Notes: a model not told the origin generated them from the letters alone. A stretch of DNA of 63,193 nucleotides from Phycisphaerales bacterium UBA2421 (GCA_002343075.1 DDRH01000045.1:1-63193); one strand, 5' to 3'. Counted from the first letter of the stretch, positions 42,599 to 51,582 are shown. Made by a program: numbers and translations.

Positions 42599-43614
42599 GC
42601 ACTTTTGCCCAGATTCTCGGTCAGGATGCTGCCGTCGGCTGGCTTGCCACAGCTCTGGCGGCCGAACGGCTGCCACACGCGTTGATTTTCGCAGGTGCTG
42701 AAGGAGTTGGAAAAGCGACGACTGCCCGAGCCTTGGCGGCTCGCTTCCTGTGCACCGCTCCAAAACGCAACAATCCCTGCGGCGTGTGCGAAAGCTGCCG
42801 ATCGATGAAAGCCGATGTGCATCCCGATTTTCATGTTGTGCATCGGAAGCAAATTCGCCAGCTCAAACCCGAAAACAAGGGTACCACCCTCGCGGCGGAG
42901 GTGATCCGCAGGTTTTTGAACGATAAGGCACATTTGAAGGCGGTGATGGGGGGTGGGAAGGTGTTTGTCGTCGAAGAAGCCGAGTTGATGAACCCGACCG
43001 CTCAGAACTCGCTGCTAAAGACCCTGGAAGAACCGCCGGGGAATGCACTCATCGTGTTAATCACGACCAATGTGAACCTCCTGCTGCCCACGATCCGCAG
43101 CCGGTCGCAGTTGGTGCGGTTTGGTAGGCTTCCCGAGGAGTTGGTTGCCCAGGAGCTTATACAGCGCGGAATCCCCGCCGACGACGCCCGGGATGCCGCT
43201 GCGATTACCGATGGTTCGCTGGGGCTTTCGCTGCGATGGCTTCAAGACGGTGTGATCGCCTCGGCGCGCGAATTGGCGAGAATTCTCGATCATCTCGGCG
43301 CGCAGTCGGTGCCCGATTTAAGTCAGTGCATCAACAACGCCGCACAAACCTATTTCGCAGCCCATGAAGCGCGCGATGCAAACATCACGAAGGACACCAT
43401 TACGCGCGAGGGTTTGGGCATCATCGCTGGCATCGCTGCCAATCACCTGCGCCGGAAACTACCCGCTGCCAGCGATGACCCGGACCGGCTCGACCGGCTC
43501 TCATCGGCGATCGAATCGGTGGTGAAGACCGAACGATATCTTGACTCGAATGTCACAATCTCGCTCACCACGGAGCAGTTGGCTGTGAATCTGGTGGGCT
43601 TGCTGGTGCATTGA
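42595..43614 (+). CDS. holB: DNA polymerase III subunit delta'
   Basis: HolB is part of the clamp loader. The 339-residue protein has the AAA+ Walker A AGAEGVGKATTA, the four zinc Cys of the delta'/gamma type (CTAPKRNNPCGVCESC), VVEEAELMNPTAQNSLLKTLEEPP with the sensor-1 region and a C-terminal helical domain. The start overlaps the tmk stop by ATGA. The gene directly abuts the next gene on the other strand (stops at 43614 and 43615). Confidence 0.95.
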   Translation: MSTFAQILGQDAAVGWLATALAAERLPHALIFAGAEGVGKATTARALAARFLCTAPKRNNPCGVCESCRSMKADVHPDFHVVHRKQIRQLKPENKGTTLAAEVIRRFLNDKAHLKAVMGGGKVFVVEEAELMNPTAQNSLLKTLEEPPGNALIVLITTNVNLLLPTIRSRSQLVRFGRLPEELVAQELIQRGIPADDARDAAAITDGSLGLSLRWLQDGVIASARELARILDHLGAQSVPDLSQCINNAAQTYFAAHEARDANITKDTITREGLGIIAGIAANHLRRKLPAASDDPDRLDRLSSAIESVVKTERYLDSNVTISLTTEQLAVNLVGLLVH

Positions 43615-43917
43615 TCAGTCCTGCTCGCGCGAAAGCTCATCCAGCGAGCGCATCTCGCTGGCACTCAGCCGGTTCATTACCCACCCGAGCAGGCCGAAGG
43701 TGATCATGAGTACAATCCATCCGACCATGAGGGTGCGCGGACGAGGGTCGTTGTCGACCGAGCTGACGGGCGTCATCACCTCGGCGGCGACGAGCGCATC
43801 GGTGAGGCAGTACGCATAGAGGTAGCTGAACACCAGTGCTGCCATGGAAAGCAGCATGAGGACGAACAGCGTCTTGGGCCGTCGCTCTTCGATGGGGTTA
43901 AAATCCATCATGGTCAT
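43615..43917 (-). CDS. Small two-span membrane protein, function unknown
   Basis: The 100-residue protein has two clear hydrophobic helices (LFVLMLLSMAALVFSYLYAY and LMVGWIVLMITFGLLGWVM) with a charged N-terminus (NPIEERRPK) and C-terminus (DELSREQD). It abuts holB end to end and lies 50 bases downstream of mutY on the same strand, so it may be in the mutY transcript. No family recognised. Confidence 0.6.
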   Translation of the reverse strand: MTMMDFNPIEERRPKTLFVLMLLSMAALVFSYLYAYCLTDALVAAEVMTPVSSVDNDPRPRTLMVGWIVLMITFGLLGWVMNRLSASEMRSLDELSREQD

Positions 43918-43966
43918 TCCGAGCTATGTCGTACAATTCGCCGCGGTGTCAGGCAAGCGGTGGAAG

Positions 43967-45160
43967 CTATGCCAGTTGTGCGGCGAGTTTGGCAGCGATC
44001 AGAACATGGGGCTTGGGCAGGGGGTAGTCTGATAAACGATCGATGCTTACCCATCGCATTTCGCCGGGAATGGTTGATTTCGCGCTGCGACGGGCGAGCG
44101 CGTGAACCGTAAAGGCCTCAAACGCATACCGGCGATGCGTGAGCTGATGGCGCAGCGACATGAAATGCGTCGGCGGGGTGGTCGAACCGGCGATTTTCGC
44201 GGCGACATTCTTGGCGACACCCTCCGCGCCGCTGCGGAGCGATGAAAGGTCGGTGGCCGAATCGGCTTCACCACTCCCCGCGCTTTTAGTGTGATTGCCT
44301 GGATCCAGCGTGACAAACTGCCACATTCCCGCCCACCGCCCCGTTGCGGGCCGCTGCTCAATCAGCACTTCGGTCGTGCGGCGAACGGTGCGTAAAATGC
44401 AAAGCACGACACGCCGATTTAGCTTTGTAGGCTTCGCCTCTTTCCTGGGTGGAATCAGATCGACCTTGCCGAGGGCGAACGCTGCGCAATTTTTGCGCAC
44501 AGGGCATTGCTCGCAGCGGGGCTTTAGCGGGGTGCAGACGGTCGCACCTAGCTCCATAAGCCCCGAATTGAAATCGGCGACGTTGTCACGGGGCAGCAGC
44601 GCCGCGGCCCGTTGCCAGAGGTGGTCGATCACAGGCCTCTGCCGCGGATCGGATTTGATACCGTCTAGCCTGCAGATCACTCGGACGACGTTGCCATCAA
44701 CAATCGCCGCTCGCTTGTTGAATGCTAGCGACGCAATCGCACCGGCTGTGTACCGACCGATGCCCGGAAGCTGTTTAAGCGTTTCAACAGCATCGGGGAT
44801 TTTCCCACCCTGCTGCGCCACGATTGCCTGAGCGCACGCGCGCAGATTTCGTGCTCTACTGTAATAACCCAAGCCTTGCCAAAGCCGGAGCACCGATTGC
44901 TCGTCCGCGGCGGCGAGGCGATGGATCGTCGGAAATGCCTGCAAAAACCGCTGAAAATAAGGAATCACAGTGGCAACTTGTGTCTGCTGCAGCATCGCTT
45001 CGCTCACCAGCACCGAATATGCATCCGGCAGGGTGCCCGGCTGCGAACCCATCGGTGCCCGCCAGGGCAAGTCGCGTCGGTTGGCGCGGTACCACTGAAG
45101 AAGGCGTTTATGAAAAGTTTGCGTGCGACCAATCATTCTAATGAAGTCGTTGGATTTCAA
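43967..45160 (-). CDS. mutY: A/G-specific adenine DNA glycosylase MutY
   Basis: MutY removes adenine opposite 8-oxoguanine. The 397-residue protein has catalytic Glu54 (LVSEAMLQQTQ) and Asp155 (AAIVDGNVVR), the helix-hairpin-helix LPGIGRYTAGAI, the [4Fe-4S] ligands in CTPLKPRCEQCPVRKNC, and a C-terminal NUDIX-like 8-oxoG recognition domain starting near RRVVLCILRTV. The length is a little above the family norm, owing to an insert rich in Ser, Gly and Ala in the C-terminal domain (KSAGSGEADSATDLSS). Confidence 0.95.
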   Translation of the reverse strand: MKSNDFIRMIGRTQTFHKRLLQWYRANRRDLPWRAPMGSQPGTLPDAYSVLVSEAMLQQTQVATVIPYFQRFLQAFPTIHRLAAADEQSVLRLWQGLGYYSRARNLRACAQAIVAQQGGKIPDAVETLKQLPGIGRYTAGAIASLAFNKRAAIVDGNVVRVICRLDGIKSDPRQRPVIDHLWQRAAALLPRDNVADFNSGLMELGATVCTPLKPRCEQCPVRKNCAAFALGKVDLIPPRKEAKPTKLNRRVVLCILRTVRRTTEVLIEQRPATGRWAGMWQFVTLDPGNHTKSAGSGEADSATDLSSLRSGAEGVAKNVAAKIAGSTTPPTHFMSLRHQLTHRRYAFEAFTVHALARRSAKSTIPGEMRWVSIDRLSDYPLPKPHVLIAAKLAAQLA

Positions 45161-45334
45161 TTGACGTTGCAGAGAAACTTGTCATTTTATAGTAGTTGAC
45201 GGAAGGGAACGAGGGAAAGCGCGAACCACTCAAGGAAGAGGCTCTGGTTCGCGGGCGAGTCGACGCGACTCGTCGAAAGTTGTTGCCGTCATTCGTTGTC
45301 CTCTCGTCACAAGTTTTCTGCATGGAGGCCCCCA

Positions 45335-45568
45335 ATGCGCTCGCCAGCAATCGATGAAATGGTCAAACTGACCCAGGACATCCCCGAGTTGTCGCTTAGT
45401 CGAGGCATGTGCGGGGTGGTGCGATCTACTTGGTGCGCGCCTTGGGTTGCCTACGAGGTGGAGTTTCACATCGACGGCAACACTTACGAAACGCGCGCGC
45501 TACTCATGGCCGAACAAGTGGAAGTGGAAGAACAACTCGAGACGGATGAGTTGGTCTCGCAACAGTAG
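45335..45568 (+). CDS. DUF4926-like small protein
   Basis: GGAGG stands seven bases before the ATG at 45335, which therefore decides the start. The 77-residue protein follows the pattern of DUF4926 proteins (a Tyr/Phe-rich SH3-like barrel): MVKLTQDIPELSL, GMCGVVRS, AYEVEFHIDGNTYET and an acidic end. Such proteins often accompany toxin-antitoxin or conserved operons without known function. It is followed by a hairpin terminator and faces the convergent oxygenase gene. Confidence 0.75.
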   Translation: MRSPAIDEMVKLTQDIPELSLSRGMCGVVRSTWCAPWVAYEVEFHIDGNTYETRALLMAEQVEVEEQLETDELVSQQ

Positions 45569-45606
45569 GTTTGCGGCTCTGTTTGTCGGCTCAAAGTTGT
45601 CTTCAT

Positions 45607-45632
45607 GCCGGGCGCCGTGCCCGGCGTTCTTA
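45607..45632 (+). terminator. Intrinsic terminator-like hairpin
   Basis: GCCGGGC (45607-45613) and GCCCGGC (45619-45625) form a 7-bp stem with loop GCCGT, followed by GTTCTTA. It lies 38 bases after the DUF4926-like gene, between it and the convergent oxygenase gene. The T run is short. Confidence 0.6.
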
Positions 45633-45689
45633 TTGACGTCGTCCCCGCAGCCGGGTCTCGCTGCGAATAATGACTATCTTGATGGATCT

Positions 45690-47054
45690 TTATCTTATCG
45701 TCGCACCCGAAAAGGTGTCGGGTGCATCGGCGGGGGAATGGGAGTCACGTGGCTTACCCAATTCATAGGTGGCGCTGGTGAGGCAGGTCTGGCAGCCTTC
45801 GGGGTGACCGCAGCCTGCGCTACCATCAATGATTGGCATGCGCCCACCTTGGGCGCTGGCGACGGCAACACTGTCTGTGCCGCAGGCGGTCGGGGGCGAA
45901 CTCTTGCCCGCAGCGCCGGCCACGTTGCCCAGATACTTCCGATTCTGCGCACGCACCTCGGCGGCGGCTTCATCATAGAGAAACGGCAGGAAAGCATACC
46001 GCCGTCCCTGTGTGACCTTGGGAACCTCATGCAGCAGGGAGCAGGAGAATATGATCGCCGACCCGCTATCAGGCTTGTAGCGCTTCGGGCCGAACTCCGG
46101 AAACCAGATTTCGCCTCCTTCATACTCATGTGAGTTGAGGTTGATCGTGACGGCGTATCGCCGGTGAGCGGTGCCAAGGGTCGTGTTGTCGCGGTGGGCG
46201 CGGAAATGCGCGCCTTGCGCAGCATCGTAACAGGCGACGATATGCCGCTCGATGCGCGTTGCGTCAAACTGATACGCCTGCCTGATTGCCGGGACGAGTC
46301 GGCGCTTGATGCGCTCCTGCGTCGCCTTAATCAGGCCGTCGTCGGTGATTTCGCAATCCATGCGGCGTTTGTGCGAATAGTCGAGCACGCCGACGGTACG
46401 GCCATTCTCCTCGCGCATGAACCCCGAATCTTCGCCGCCGTGCGATTCGTAGTAGTTGATCAGTTGCTTGCACATTTCCGGCTCAAACACATAGGGCACG
46501 ATGAGCACCGGCGCAGCGGCCTGCAGCGACTGGAGCTTGGGAAGGGAATCGAGTATTGAAAAAATCGTCTCAATCTGCTTTGCGACAGTGCCATCTGACA
46601 TCTCAATAATGGCGACGATGCGCAACGCCTGATCGAGGATGAACGTCTTGCGCGTAAGCGAGGCGCGCGATTCGCCCGGGCCGTCCGCCTCACCCGCCGC
46701 CTGGCCATCTTGCCCCGAGCGGGCCGCGGGCGCAGGCGCTTCATTGCGCACGACGCCGAACTTTCTGCTCACCGCCAGATTCAGATCGTAAAAGTAAATC
46801 CGCCCCGGGTGCTCGGCCTTAATGTGCTGCACATCTTCCGGGTCATTGGTGACCCCCAGAAACAGCAGGTTCGTAACATCAAAGCGATGACCCCGCTGCA
46901 CGATCTCAGTAAGAAACTGTTCGGACGAGGGCACCTGCGTCGAGCCAAAGAAGCTCATCACAATGTATCTGCCCGCGATGGTGTCAAAGCAAAACCGAGG
47001 GTTGACACTGCTGGCCACTTCAAAGAACGGAGCACGATCGCCAGGCAATAGCAT
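45690..47054 (-). CDS. 2OG-Fe(II) dioxygenase with an N-terminal thioredoxin-like domain
   Basis: The 454-residue protein has an AhpC/peroxiredoxin-like fold in its first 170 residues (LLPGDRAPFFEVAS, RYIVMSFFGSTQVPSSEQFL), but the peroxidatic Cys position in that motif has no Cys, so peroxidase activity is unlikely. Residues about 195-390 form a prolyl-4-hydroxylase-like oxygenase with iron ligands His and Asp in HFRAHRDNTT, His in LLHEVPKVTQGRRY, and the 2-oxoglutarate Arg. The last 60 residues, with Cys-rich CGHPEGCQTC, look unrelated. It likely hydroxylates a protein or small molecule. Single gene. Confidence 0.82.
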   Translation of the reverse strand: MLLPGDRAPFFEVASSVNPRFCFDTIAGRYIVMSFFGSTQVPSSEQFLTEIVQRGHRFDVTNLLFLGVTNDPEDVQHIKAEHPGRIYFYDLNLAVSRKFGVVRNEAPAPAARSGQDGQAAGEADGPGESRASLTRKTFILDQALRIVAIIEMSDGTVAKQIETIFSILDSLPKLQSLQAAAPVLIVPYVFEPEMCKQLINYYESHGGEDSGFMREENGRTVGVLDYSHKRRMDCEITDDGLIKATQERIKRRLVPAIRQAYQFDATRIERHIVACYDAAQGAHFRAHRDNTTLGTAHRRYAVTINLNSHEYEGGEIWFPEFGPKRYKPDSGSAIIFSCSLLHEVPKVTQGRRYAFLPFLYDEAAAEVRAQNRKYLGNVAGAAGKSSPPTACGTDSVAVASAQGGRMPIIDGSAGCGHPEGCQTCLTSATYELGKPRDSHSPADAPDTFSGATIR

Positions 47055-47281
47055 TGAGGTGCTTCTCCCTTTCTATGCAGAACCCAAGCCTCGCAGCAGT
47101 TGATCTGAAGCTCAGCCTCACTAAGAGTCGCCGAAGGGGGGAAAACGTTTCGGTAAAAGTGTCTGTTTCGCGCCCAAGCCTCGCACAGCAGCCCCCCGAT
47201 CGTGCCCCATGTCCACCAAGCCCGATAATCACACAAACGCAAACGTGCCCGCCGGGGCGAGCACGTCTATGGATACCTGAA

Positions 47282-47364
47282 TGGGCGCGGTTGGATTCGA
47301 ACCAACGAAGGCATAAGCCATCAGATTTACAGTCTGACCCGTTTGGCCACTCCGGAACACGCCC
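47282..47364 (-). tRNA. tRNA-Tyr (anticodon GUA)
   Basis: The 83-base minus-strand sequence folds as a tRNA with a 7-bp acceptor stem (GGGCGTG with CGCGCCC), an anticodon stem TCAGA/TCTGA holding the loop CTGTAAA, hence GUA anticodon, a long variable arm as in class II tRNAs (Tyr), and TTCGAAT in the T loop. The 3' CCA is not encoded; A47282 is the discriminator. No other RNA gene is near. Confidence 0.95.
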
Positions 47365-47582
47365 GGCCTTGTTTGGGTCGAATACTATGCCGCATTTGCG
47401 TCCCGATTTCAACCTACCTGTTTTGGAAGCGGATGAATGTGGAGCGACGGTGATGAAACGGCCGGTTGGATCGCAAAACATGCCTTCTCAGGATTGATCG
47501 CTGGTTGCGTCAGATCATAAACATCCTGCGAAAGTGTGCACACTCTCGGGTCGCGGTGTTCAGCTTTGGTTTGCCACGTTCG

Positions 47583-47990
47583 CTACCGCGAATAGCGGAA
47601 GTCGATTTGAAAGTCGGCGGCGCGCGGGCCGAGGGCGTTCACTTGGATGCGGTCGGGCGTGTTGGCTTCGAGCGTCTTACTTAGCCATGTGGTCTGATTG
47701 AGCTGTTGGCCGTTCTGATCGAAGAACGTCACGCGGTAATCGACATACAAGCTCTTGTTGATCGCCGAGCGGATGGGAACGGTAACATAGAGAATGTTGC
47801 CAGCATCATCCCGGCTGAGTAGCGGCGTGCCGACGGCGGTGTCTTTACGCAACGATTCAGTTGCGAAATGGACTTGCTGGGCGTCAAACGGATCGGCACG
47901 GCCCTGAATTGGCGGCTTCACTTCATTGCACGCAGCCGCGGTGAGCGAAAGCAGCGCCGCTACCATAAACGTTGTCGTTTTCTTCATCAT
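47583..47990 (-). CDS. YcfL-like lipoprotein (DUF1425)
   Basis: The 135-residue protein has a lipoprotein signal ending AAAC, then a beta-rich DUF1425 domain: NILYVTVPIRSAINKSLYVDYRVTFFDQNGQQL (in part), and TWLSKTLEANTPDRI. YcfL proteins of gamma-proteobacteria stand beside LpoB and are envelope lipoproteins of unknown role. Here it is next to an LpoB-like gene on the same strand, reproducing that partnership. Confidence 0.85.
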   Translation of the reverse strand: MMKKTTTFMVAALLSLTAAACNEVKPPIQGRADPFDAQQVHFATESLRKDTAVGTPLLSRDDAGNILYVTVPIRSAINKSLYVDYRVTFFDQNGQQLNQTTWLSKTLEANTPDRIQVNALGPRAADFQIDFRYSR

Positions 47991-48034
47991 TTCAGGTCTT
48001 TCATATCGGCTAAGTTGGACGAATCGGAACAGAT

Positions 48035-48772
48035 TCAGATTGCACCCGGGTTTGTATCAGGGCTAGAACCAGAAGACCCGGGCGCGGCCGGCGGTAACGC
48101 CGGGGCGGCAGGCGCCGGTGCTTCCAACGGCGGTGCTACTGCGCGAGGGGCGCTTTCCCATGTGCCGGTCATGTCGCTCATGAGCTTTCGAGCCACAAAA
48201 CGCGTGTAGCGGTTGATCGCCTGCCGGTCGATTGGCTGTGGCATGTCCACCAACCCCTGCCCGAGCAGCAGCTCGTCTCCCACATTTTTTGCGATAGCGG
48301 CGAGGCGCACCGCCTGGACGGTGTTTCGGTCGTCTCTCACCACGTCGATCGAGAGCAACACGGCTATGTCCGCAGTCGCACTCTTCGCGCCGGGTGTGAG
48401 CACGTCCACCTTTCCGCCGCAACGAAGCCAATCAATGAACTGAAGAATGACGGCGGTGTTCTCCGAATTGTCGCTCTCCTGCCGCGCATTGTCGATCCGA
48501 ATAACCGGTTTGCCGACGCGCTCGTATGCGTTCAAAAACGCCTGTCGCTCTGGCATTTCCTGGTCGATCATGGCTACATCGTCAAACGCCGGCGGCGGAA
48601 GCTGGTTCCGCGACAATTCATAAGGCATGGGCTTCTGCGGGTCGCTGCGGCGCAATGCGCCGTCGCCTGCGTTCTGTGGAACTGCGACCCGCGGCGGCGG
48701 TGGACTCTTGTCTACGCAGCCTGCGGCACCGAAGGAAATGATCAAGACTGAAAGCACGATCCGAAGAAACAT
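48035..48772 (-). CDS. LpoB-like lipoprotein (penicillin-binding protein activator family), copy 1
   Basis: The 245-residue protein has a signal ending AAGC, a Pro-rich linker, then an LpoB-type fold of about 140 residues: PVIRIDNARQ, ADIAVLLSIDVVRDD and QAINRYTRFVARKLMSDMTGTW, which matches the C-terminal helix of LpoB. In E. coli LpoB, anchored in the outer membrane, activates PBP1b. It lies upstream of the YcfL-like gene on the same strand. The C-terminus is rich in Ala and Pro. The linkage to a peptidoglycan synthase here is inference; no PBP is in the window. Confidence 0.8.
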   Translation of the reverse strand: MFLRIVLSVLIISFGAAGCVDKSPPPPRVAVPQNAGDGALRRSDPQKPMPYELSRNQLPPPAFDDVAMIDQEMPERQAFLNAYERVGKPVIRIDNARQESDNSENTAVILQFIDWLRCGGKVDVLTPGAKSATADIAVLLSIDVVRDDRNTVQAVRLAAIAKNVGDELLLGQGLVDMPQPIDRQAINRYTRFVARKLMSDMTGTWESAPRAVAPPLEAPAPAAPALPPAAPGSSGSSPDTNPGAI

Positions 48773-48959
48773 GAAACCTCCCGCGCGTTTGGCCGATAGT
48801 ATTTCGGCAGCCGGCGCGTCAAACTAGACACGCGACAGAGCGTAAAGGATTGTGAGTTTTCCCGCGAGATGTCAAACTACTATCGAAAGCATGGTCAAGG
48901 TGTCTAACGGCTTACGCACCGGGCGCCCGCTGATGGCAGTCAATCTGTAATGGAGTGTT

Positions 48960-49580
48960 ATGCAAATGATGTTGGTACATAAGTCTCTGGTGATATTGGG
49001 TTTGGCCGCGGGCGTTGTGGGCTGTTCGCACAACGACAAGCCGCACGAGTATGGCCAGCAGCGGCCGCCGGTCGATCAGTTGGATGGTCGTGACCGGGGT
49101 TTGCAGAGCAAAGATCTTGTTGCATCGACTGATACGATCGCGATGGAGATTCTCGCCATGCCCGAACTGAACGCGAGCCAGGCGAAGTGGACGATCGTCG
49201 CCATGCCTGTTGAAAACCAGACGACGGCGGCGCGTGCGAACTATGACATTTTCATCGACCGCTTGAAGACCAGCCTGTTCAAGCACGGCCGTGGGCGGGT
49301 GGCGTTGATTGAGAACCGCGACCGCTACCGCGACATGCAAAATCGCGAGCTTGACCCCGCCGCGCGCGAGCGAGAAGACAGCATGGGGCAGACCGGCGTC
49401 TCGGCCGGCTCGACCTCCGCCGGAACGCAGCCTGACTATGCGCTATATGCAAAGATGCAGGAACTTCCCAACCGCGCGACGAGCCTCTATCGCATCGAGT
49501 TTAACATCACCAAGTTTGCCGGCGCCGGCTCGCGGGAGATGGTGTATAGCGGCGAGTACCTGACCCGGGTGGAACGGTGA
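48960..49580 (+). CDS. LpoB-like lipoprotein, copy 2
   Basis: The 206-residue protein begins MQMMLVHKSLVILGLAAGVVGC, a lipoprotein signal. The mature part has the LpoB pattern: TIVAMPVENQTTA, FIDRLKTSLFKHGRGRVALIENRDRY and a tail YRIEFNITKFAGAGSREMVYSGEYLTR. It starts about 190 bases from copy 1, which is on the opposite strand, and ends by overlap with copy 3, so copies 2, 3 and the COG3014-like gene are probably co-transcribed. Role: envelope lipoprotein likely acting on a cell wall enzyme (inference). Confidence 0.8.
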   Translation: MQMMLVHKSLVILGLAAGVVGCSHNDKPHEYGQQRPPVDQLDGRDRGLQSKDLVASTDTIAMEILAMPELNASQAKWTIVAMPVENQTTAARANYDIFIDRLKTSLFKHGRGRVALIENRDRYRDMQNRELDPAAREREDSMGQTGVSAGSTSAGTQPDYALYAKMQELPNRATSLYRIEFNITKFAGAGSREMVYSGEYLTRVER

Positions 49581-50185
49581 TGCGCCGCGAAGAGGCACGA
49601 AGGCACGAAGACACGAAGGCGCGATGCCGAAATGAGAGAGTCCTACTCGTGTGCCTGCTGCTGGTGGCCGGCTGCACGAGTGCTGTGAAGTCGGGGCGCA
49701 ATACGGCGCTCGACGGTGTGGATTTGCAGAAGATGACCACGGACATGGCAATGCAGATTGCCGGCGACCCGGATGTTCAGTCGGCCATCGCGCGCGATGG
49801 CGCGCTGCGGATTGTCGTGCAGCCGGTGGAGAATCTGATGACCGCCGAGGTGTTGCCACGTGGCGCTTCGGAAGCATTCACCGGGCGCGTGCGATCGCTG
49901 CTCAGCCGTCACGCGCCGCAGCAGTATGTCTGGGTGATGAATCGCGACGCGTTCTACAATCTTCGCAAGCAGGAATTGGATTTTGAACTTGGCCCGGCAC
50001 CCGACAGCATTCAGCCAGACTACGCGCTCACCGCAACTTTCCGTTCGCTTACCAACGAAGATGCTCAACGGCGTAAGAGTGCGTATCTGTGCACTTACGA
50101 ACTGACGAGCCTGCAGACACGCGAGGTGCTGTGGACTGGCCGGTATGAAGTGAACAAAGTGGCCGTGAAAGGGTTTCTGGATTGA
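49580..50185 (+). CDS. LpoB-like lipoprotein, copy 3, with repeat-derived N-terminus
   Basis: GTG 49577 and ATG 49580 are possible starts; the frame overlaps the end of copy 2. The mature protein after the lipobox (CLLLVAGC) has the LpoB pattern: LRIVVQPVENLMTAE, FTGRVRSLLSR, WVMNRDAFYNLRKQE and ALTATFRSLTN. Codons about 3-14 (EEARRHEDTKAR) come from a purine-rich direct repeat, ACGAAGGCACGAAGACACGA, of the kind scattered in non-coding DNA in other bacteria. So the repeat appears to have entered just before the signal peptide and lengthened the charged N-region. Function as for copy 2. Confidence 0.78.
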   Translation: MRREEARRHEDTKARCRNERVLLVCLLLVAGCTSAVKSGRNTALDGVDLQKMTTDMAMQIAGDPDVQSAIARDGALRIVVQPVENLMTAEVLPRGASEAFTGRVRSLLSRHAPQQYVWVMNRDAFYNLRKQELDFELGPAPDSIQPDYALTATFRSLTNEDAQRRKSAYLCTYELTSLQTREVLWTGRYEVNKVAVKGFLD

Positions 50186-50229
50186 TGAGCGCTGTCGGCT
50201 GTGGCAGAAGGTAGAAGGCAGAAAGAACC

Positions 50230-51558
50230 ATGCGGTTTACTGGCAAGGGTTGTCTGGCGACTTCGAGCAATGCGTTCATTCGCACGGTGCCGCGCCGTTT
50301 TGCTTTGCTGTGCCTTTTGCCCGCAACCATCTGCCCGCTGCTGTTAGGCTGTGAAACTCCCAAGAAGGTGCGGGAAGCACAACTGGGGGTAAGCGCATTC
50401 TACGCTGGCAACTTCGCCGCCGCCGGGGAGCGGCTCCGCCCGCTTGCTGATAAAACCGACGAGAATTTTGTTCTGAACAACTGCCGGCTCGGTTCTGCAG
50501 CGCTGGCACGGTATGACCTTGCTGAGGCAGAAGCGGCATTCCTCAAAGCCTACGAAGTGATGAACAGCGTCGGTGTCAACGACGGCGGGCGGTCGCTCGG
50601 GGCAGTGCTCGTTGACGAGAAAGTGCGCATCTGGAAAGGGGAGCCTTTCGAGCGCGCCATGGCCAGCTTCTATCTTGGCCTCACTTATTACATGCAGCAG
50701 GATTACGGCAACGCGCGCGCCGCGTTCGAGAATGCACTGTTTAAGCTGCGCGATGCGTCGCGTGCCAAGGATGAACAGCAGGATTACGCACGACTGGAAC
50801 GCCAATTCCCCATTGCCACAATCATGCTGGCTCGATGCTGGCAGAAACTGGGGCGTGATGACCTTGCAAATGCCAACTTCGAGCGAGTGCGGCAGCTCCG
50901 GCCCGACCAATCGAGCGTCGCTGACCCGGGGCTGCATTCGTCTGCGAATGTGCTTCTGGTGGTTGATTTTGGCGTCGGTCCTCGCAAGGAAACAGACTTT
51001 GACGGGTCGATCCTCGGGTTTGCACCCAAGCCGAGTGAGGTGGCTCGCGTGCCGGCACCGAGAGTGATTGTAAATGGTGTGGTACAGCGCGTCGCCGTCG
51101 GTGATGGCCCGCCGACGGATTTGCTTTCGCTGGCGCAGGATCGCAGGTGGCAGAGCATCGATACGATTCGCCTGACCAAGAGCGCGGTCGGCACGGGATT
51201 GATCGCCGGCGGGGCGGGTTATGGGTTGTATAAGGCAGGGAGCCGCGACGGCATGAGCGGCGAAGACGCGCTTGTCGCCGGAGGATTGATCGCCGCGGGG
51301 CTGTTGCTAAAGGCGACGAGCCAGACCGACGTGCGTCAATGGGAGATGCTCCCCCGGACGACGTTCGTCATCCCGCTGCAGCTTGCACCCGGCACGCATG
51401 ATGTGACGGTGGAGTTTGCCACTGGCCGCGGGCTGGGGCAGACCTGGCGCGGCCTGATCGCGCCCGAGCGAGGCGATGCCACATACTATTTCCGAATGCA
51501 ACGATTTAACTCCGGCCCGTTCGACTGGCCCCCCGCAGCGATGGTCGATTCTCGGTAG
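50230..51558 (+). CDS. COG3014-like TPR lipoprotein
   Basis: The 442-residue protein has a long N-region, a lipobox ending LLLGC (about residue 41), then tetratricopeptide-like helices (YAGNFAAAGERLRPLAD, YDLAEAEAAFLKAYE, YYMQQDYGNARAAFENAL) and a C-terminal part with a Gly/Ala-rich hydrophobic stretch (LIAGGAGYGLYKAG; LVAGGLIAAGLLLKA) and a beta domain. This order matches COG3014, whose genes accompany LpoB and YcfL elsewhere. It follows copy 3 after 44 bases. It may scaffold the lipoprotein complex (inference). Confidence 0.82.
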   Translation: MRFTGKGCLATSSNAFIRTVPRRFALLCLLPATICPLLLGCETPKKVREAQLGVSAFYAGNFAAAGERLRPLADKTDENFVLNNCRLGSAALARYDLAEAEAAFLKAYEVMNSVGVNDGGRSLGAVLVDEKVRIWKGEPFERAMASFYLGLTYYMQQDYGNARAAFENALFKLRDASRAKDEQQDYARLERQFPIATIMLARCWQKLGRDDLANANFERVRQLRPDQSSVADPGLHSSANVLLVVDFGVGPRKETDFDGSILGFAPKPSEVARVPAPRVIVNGVVQRVAVGDGPPTDLLSLAQDRRWQSIDTIRLTKSAVGTGLIAGGAGYGLYKAGSRDGMSGEDALVAGGLIAAGLLLKATSQTDVRQWEMLPRTTFVIPLQLAPGTHDVTVEFATGRGLGQTWRGLIAPERGDATYYFRMQRFNSGPFDWPPAAMVDSR

Positions 51559-51582
51559 CTGGCGAGTAGAATCGACGCCGCA

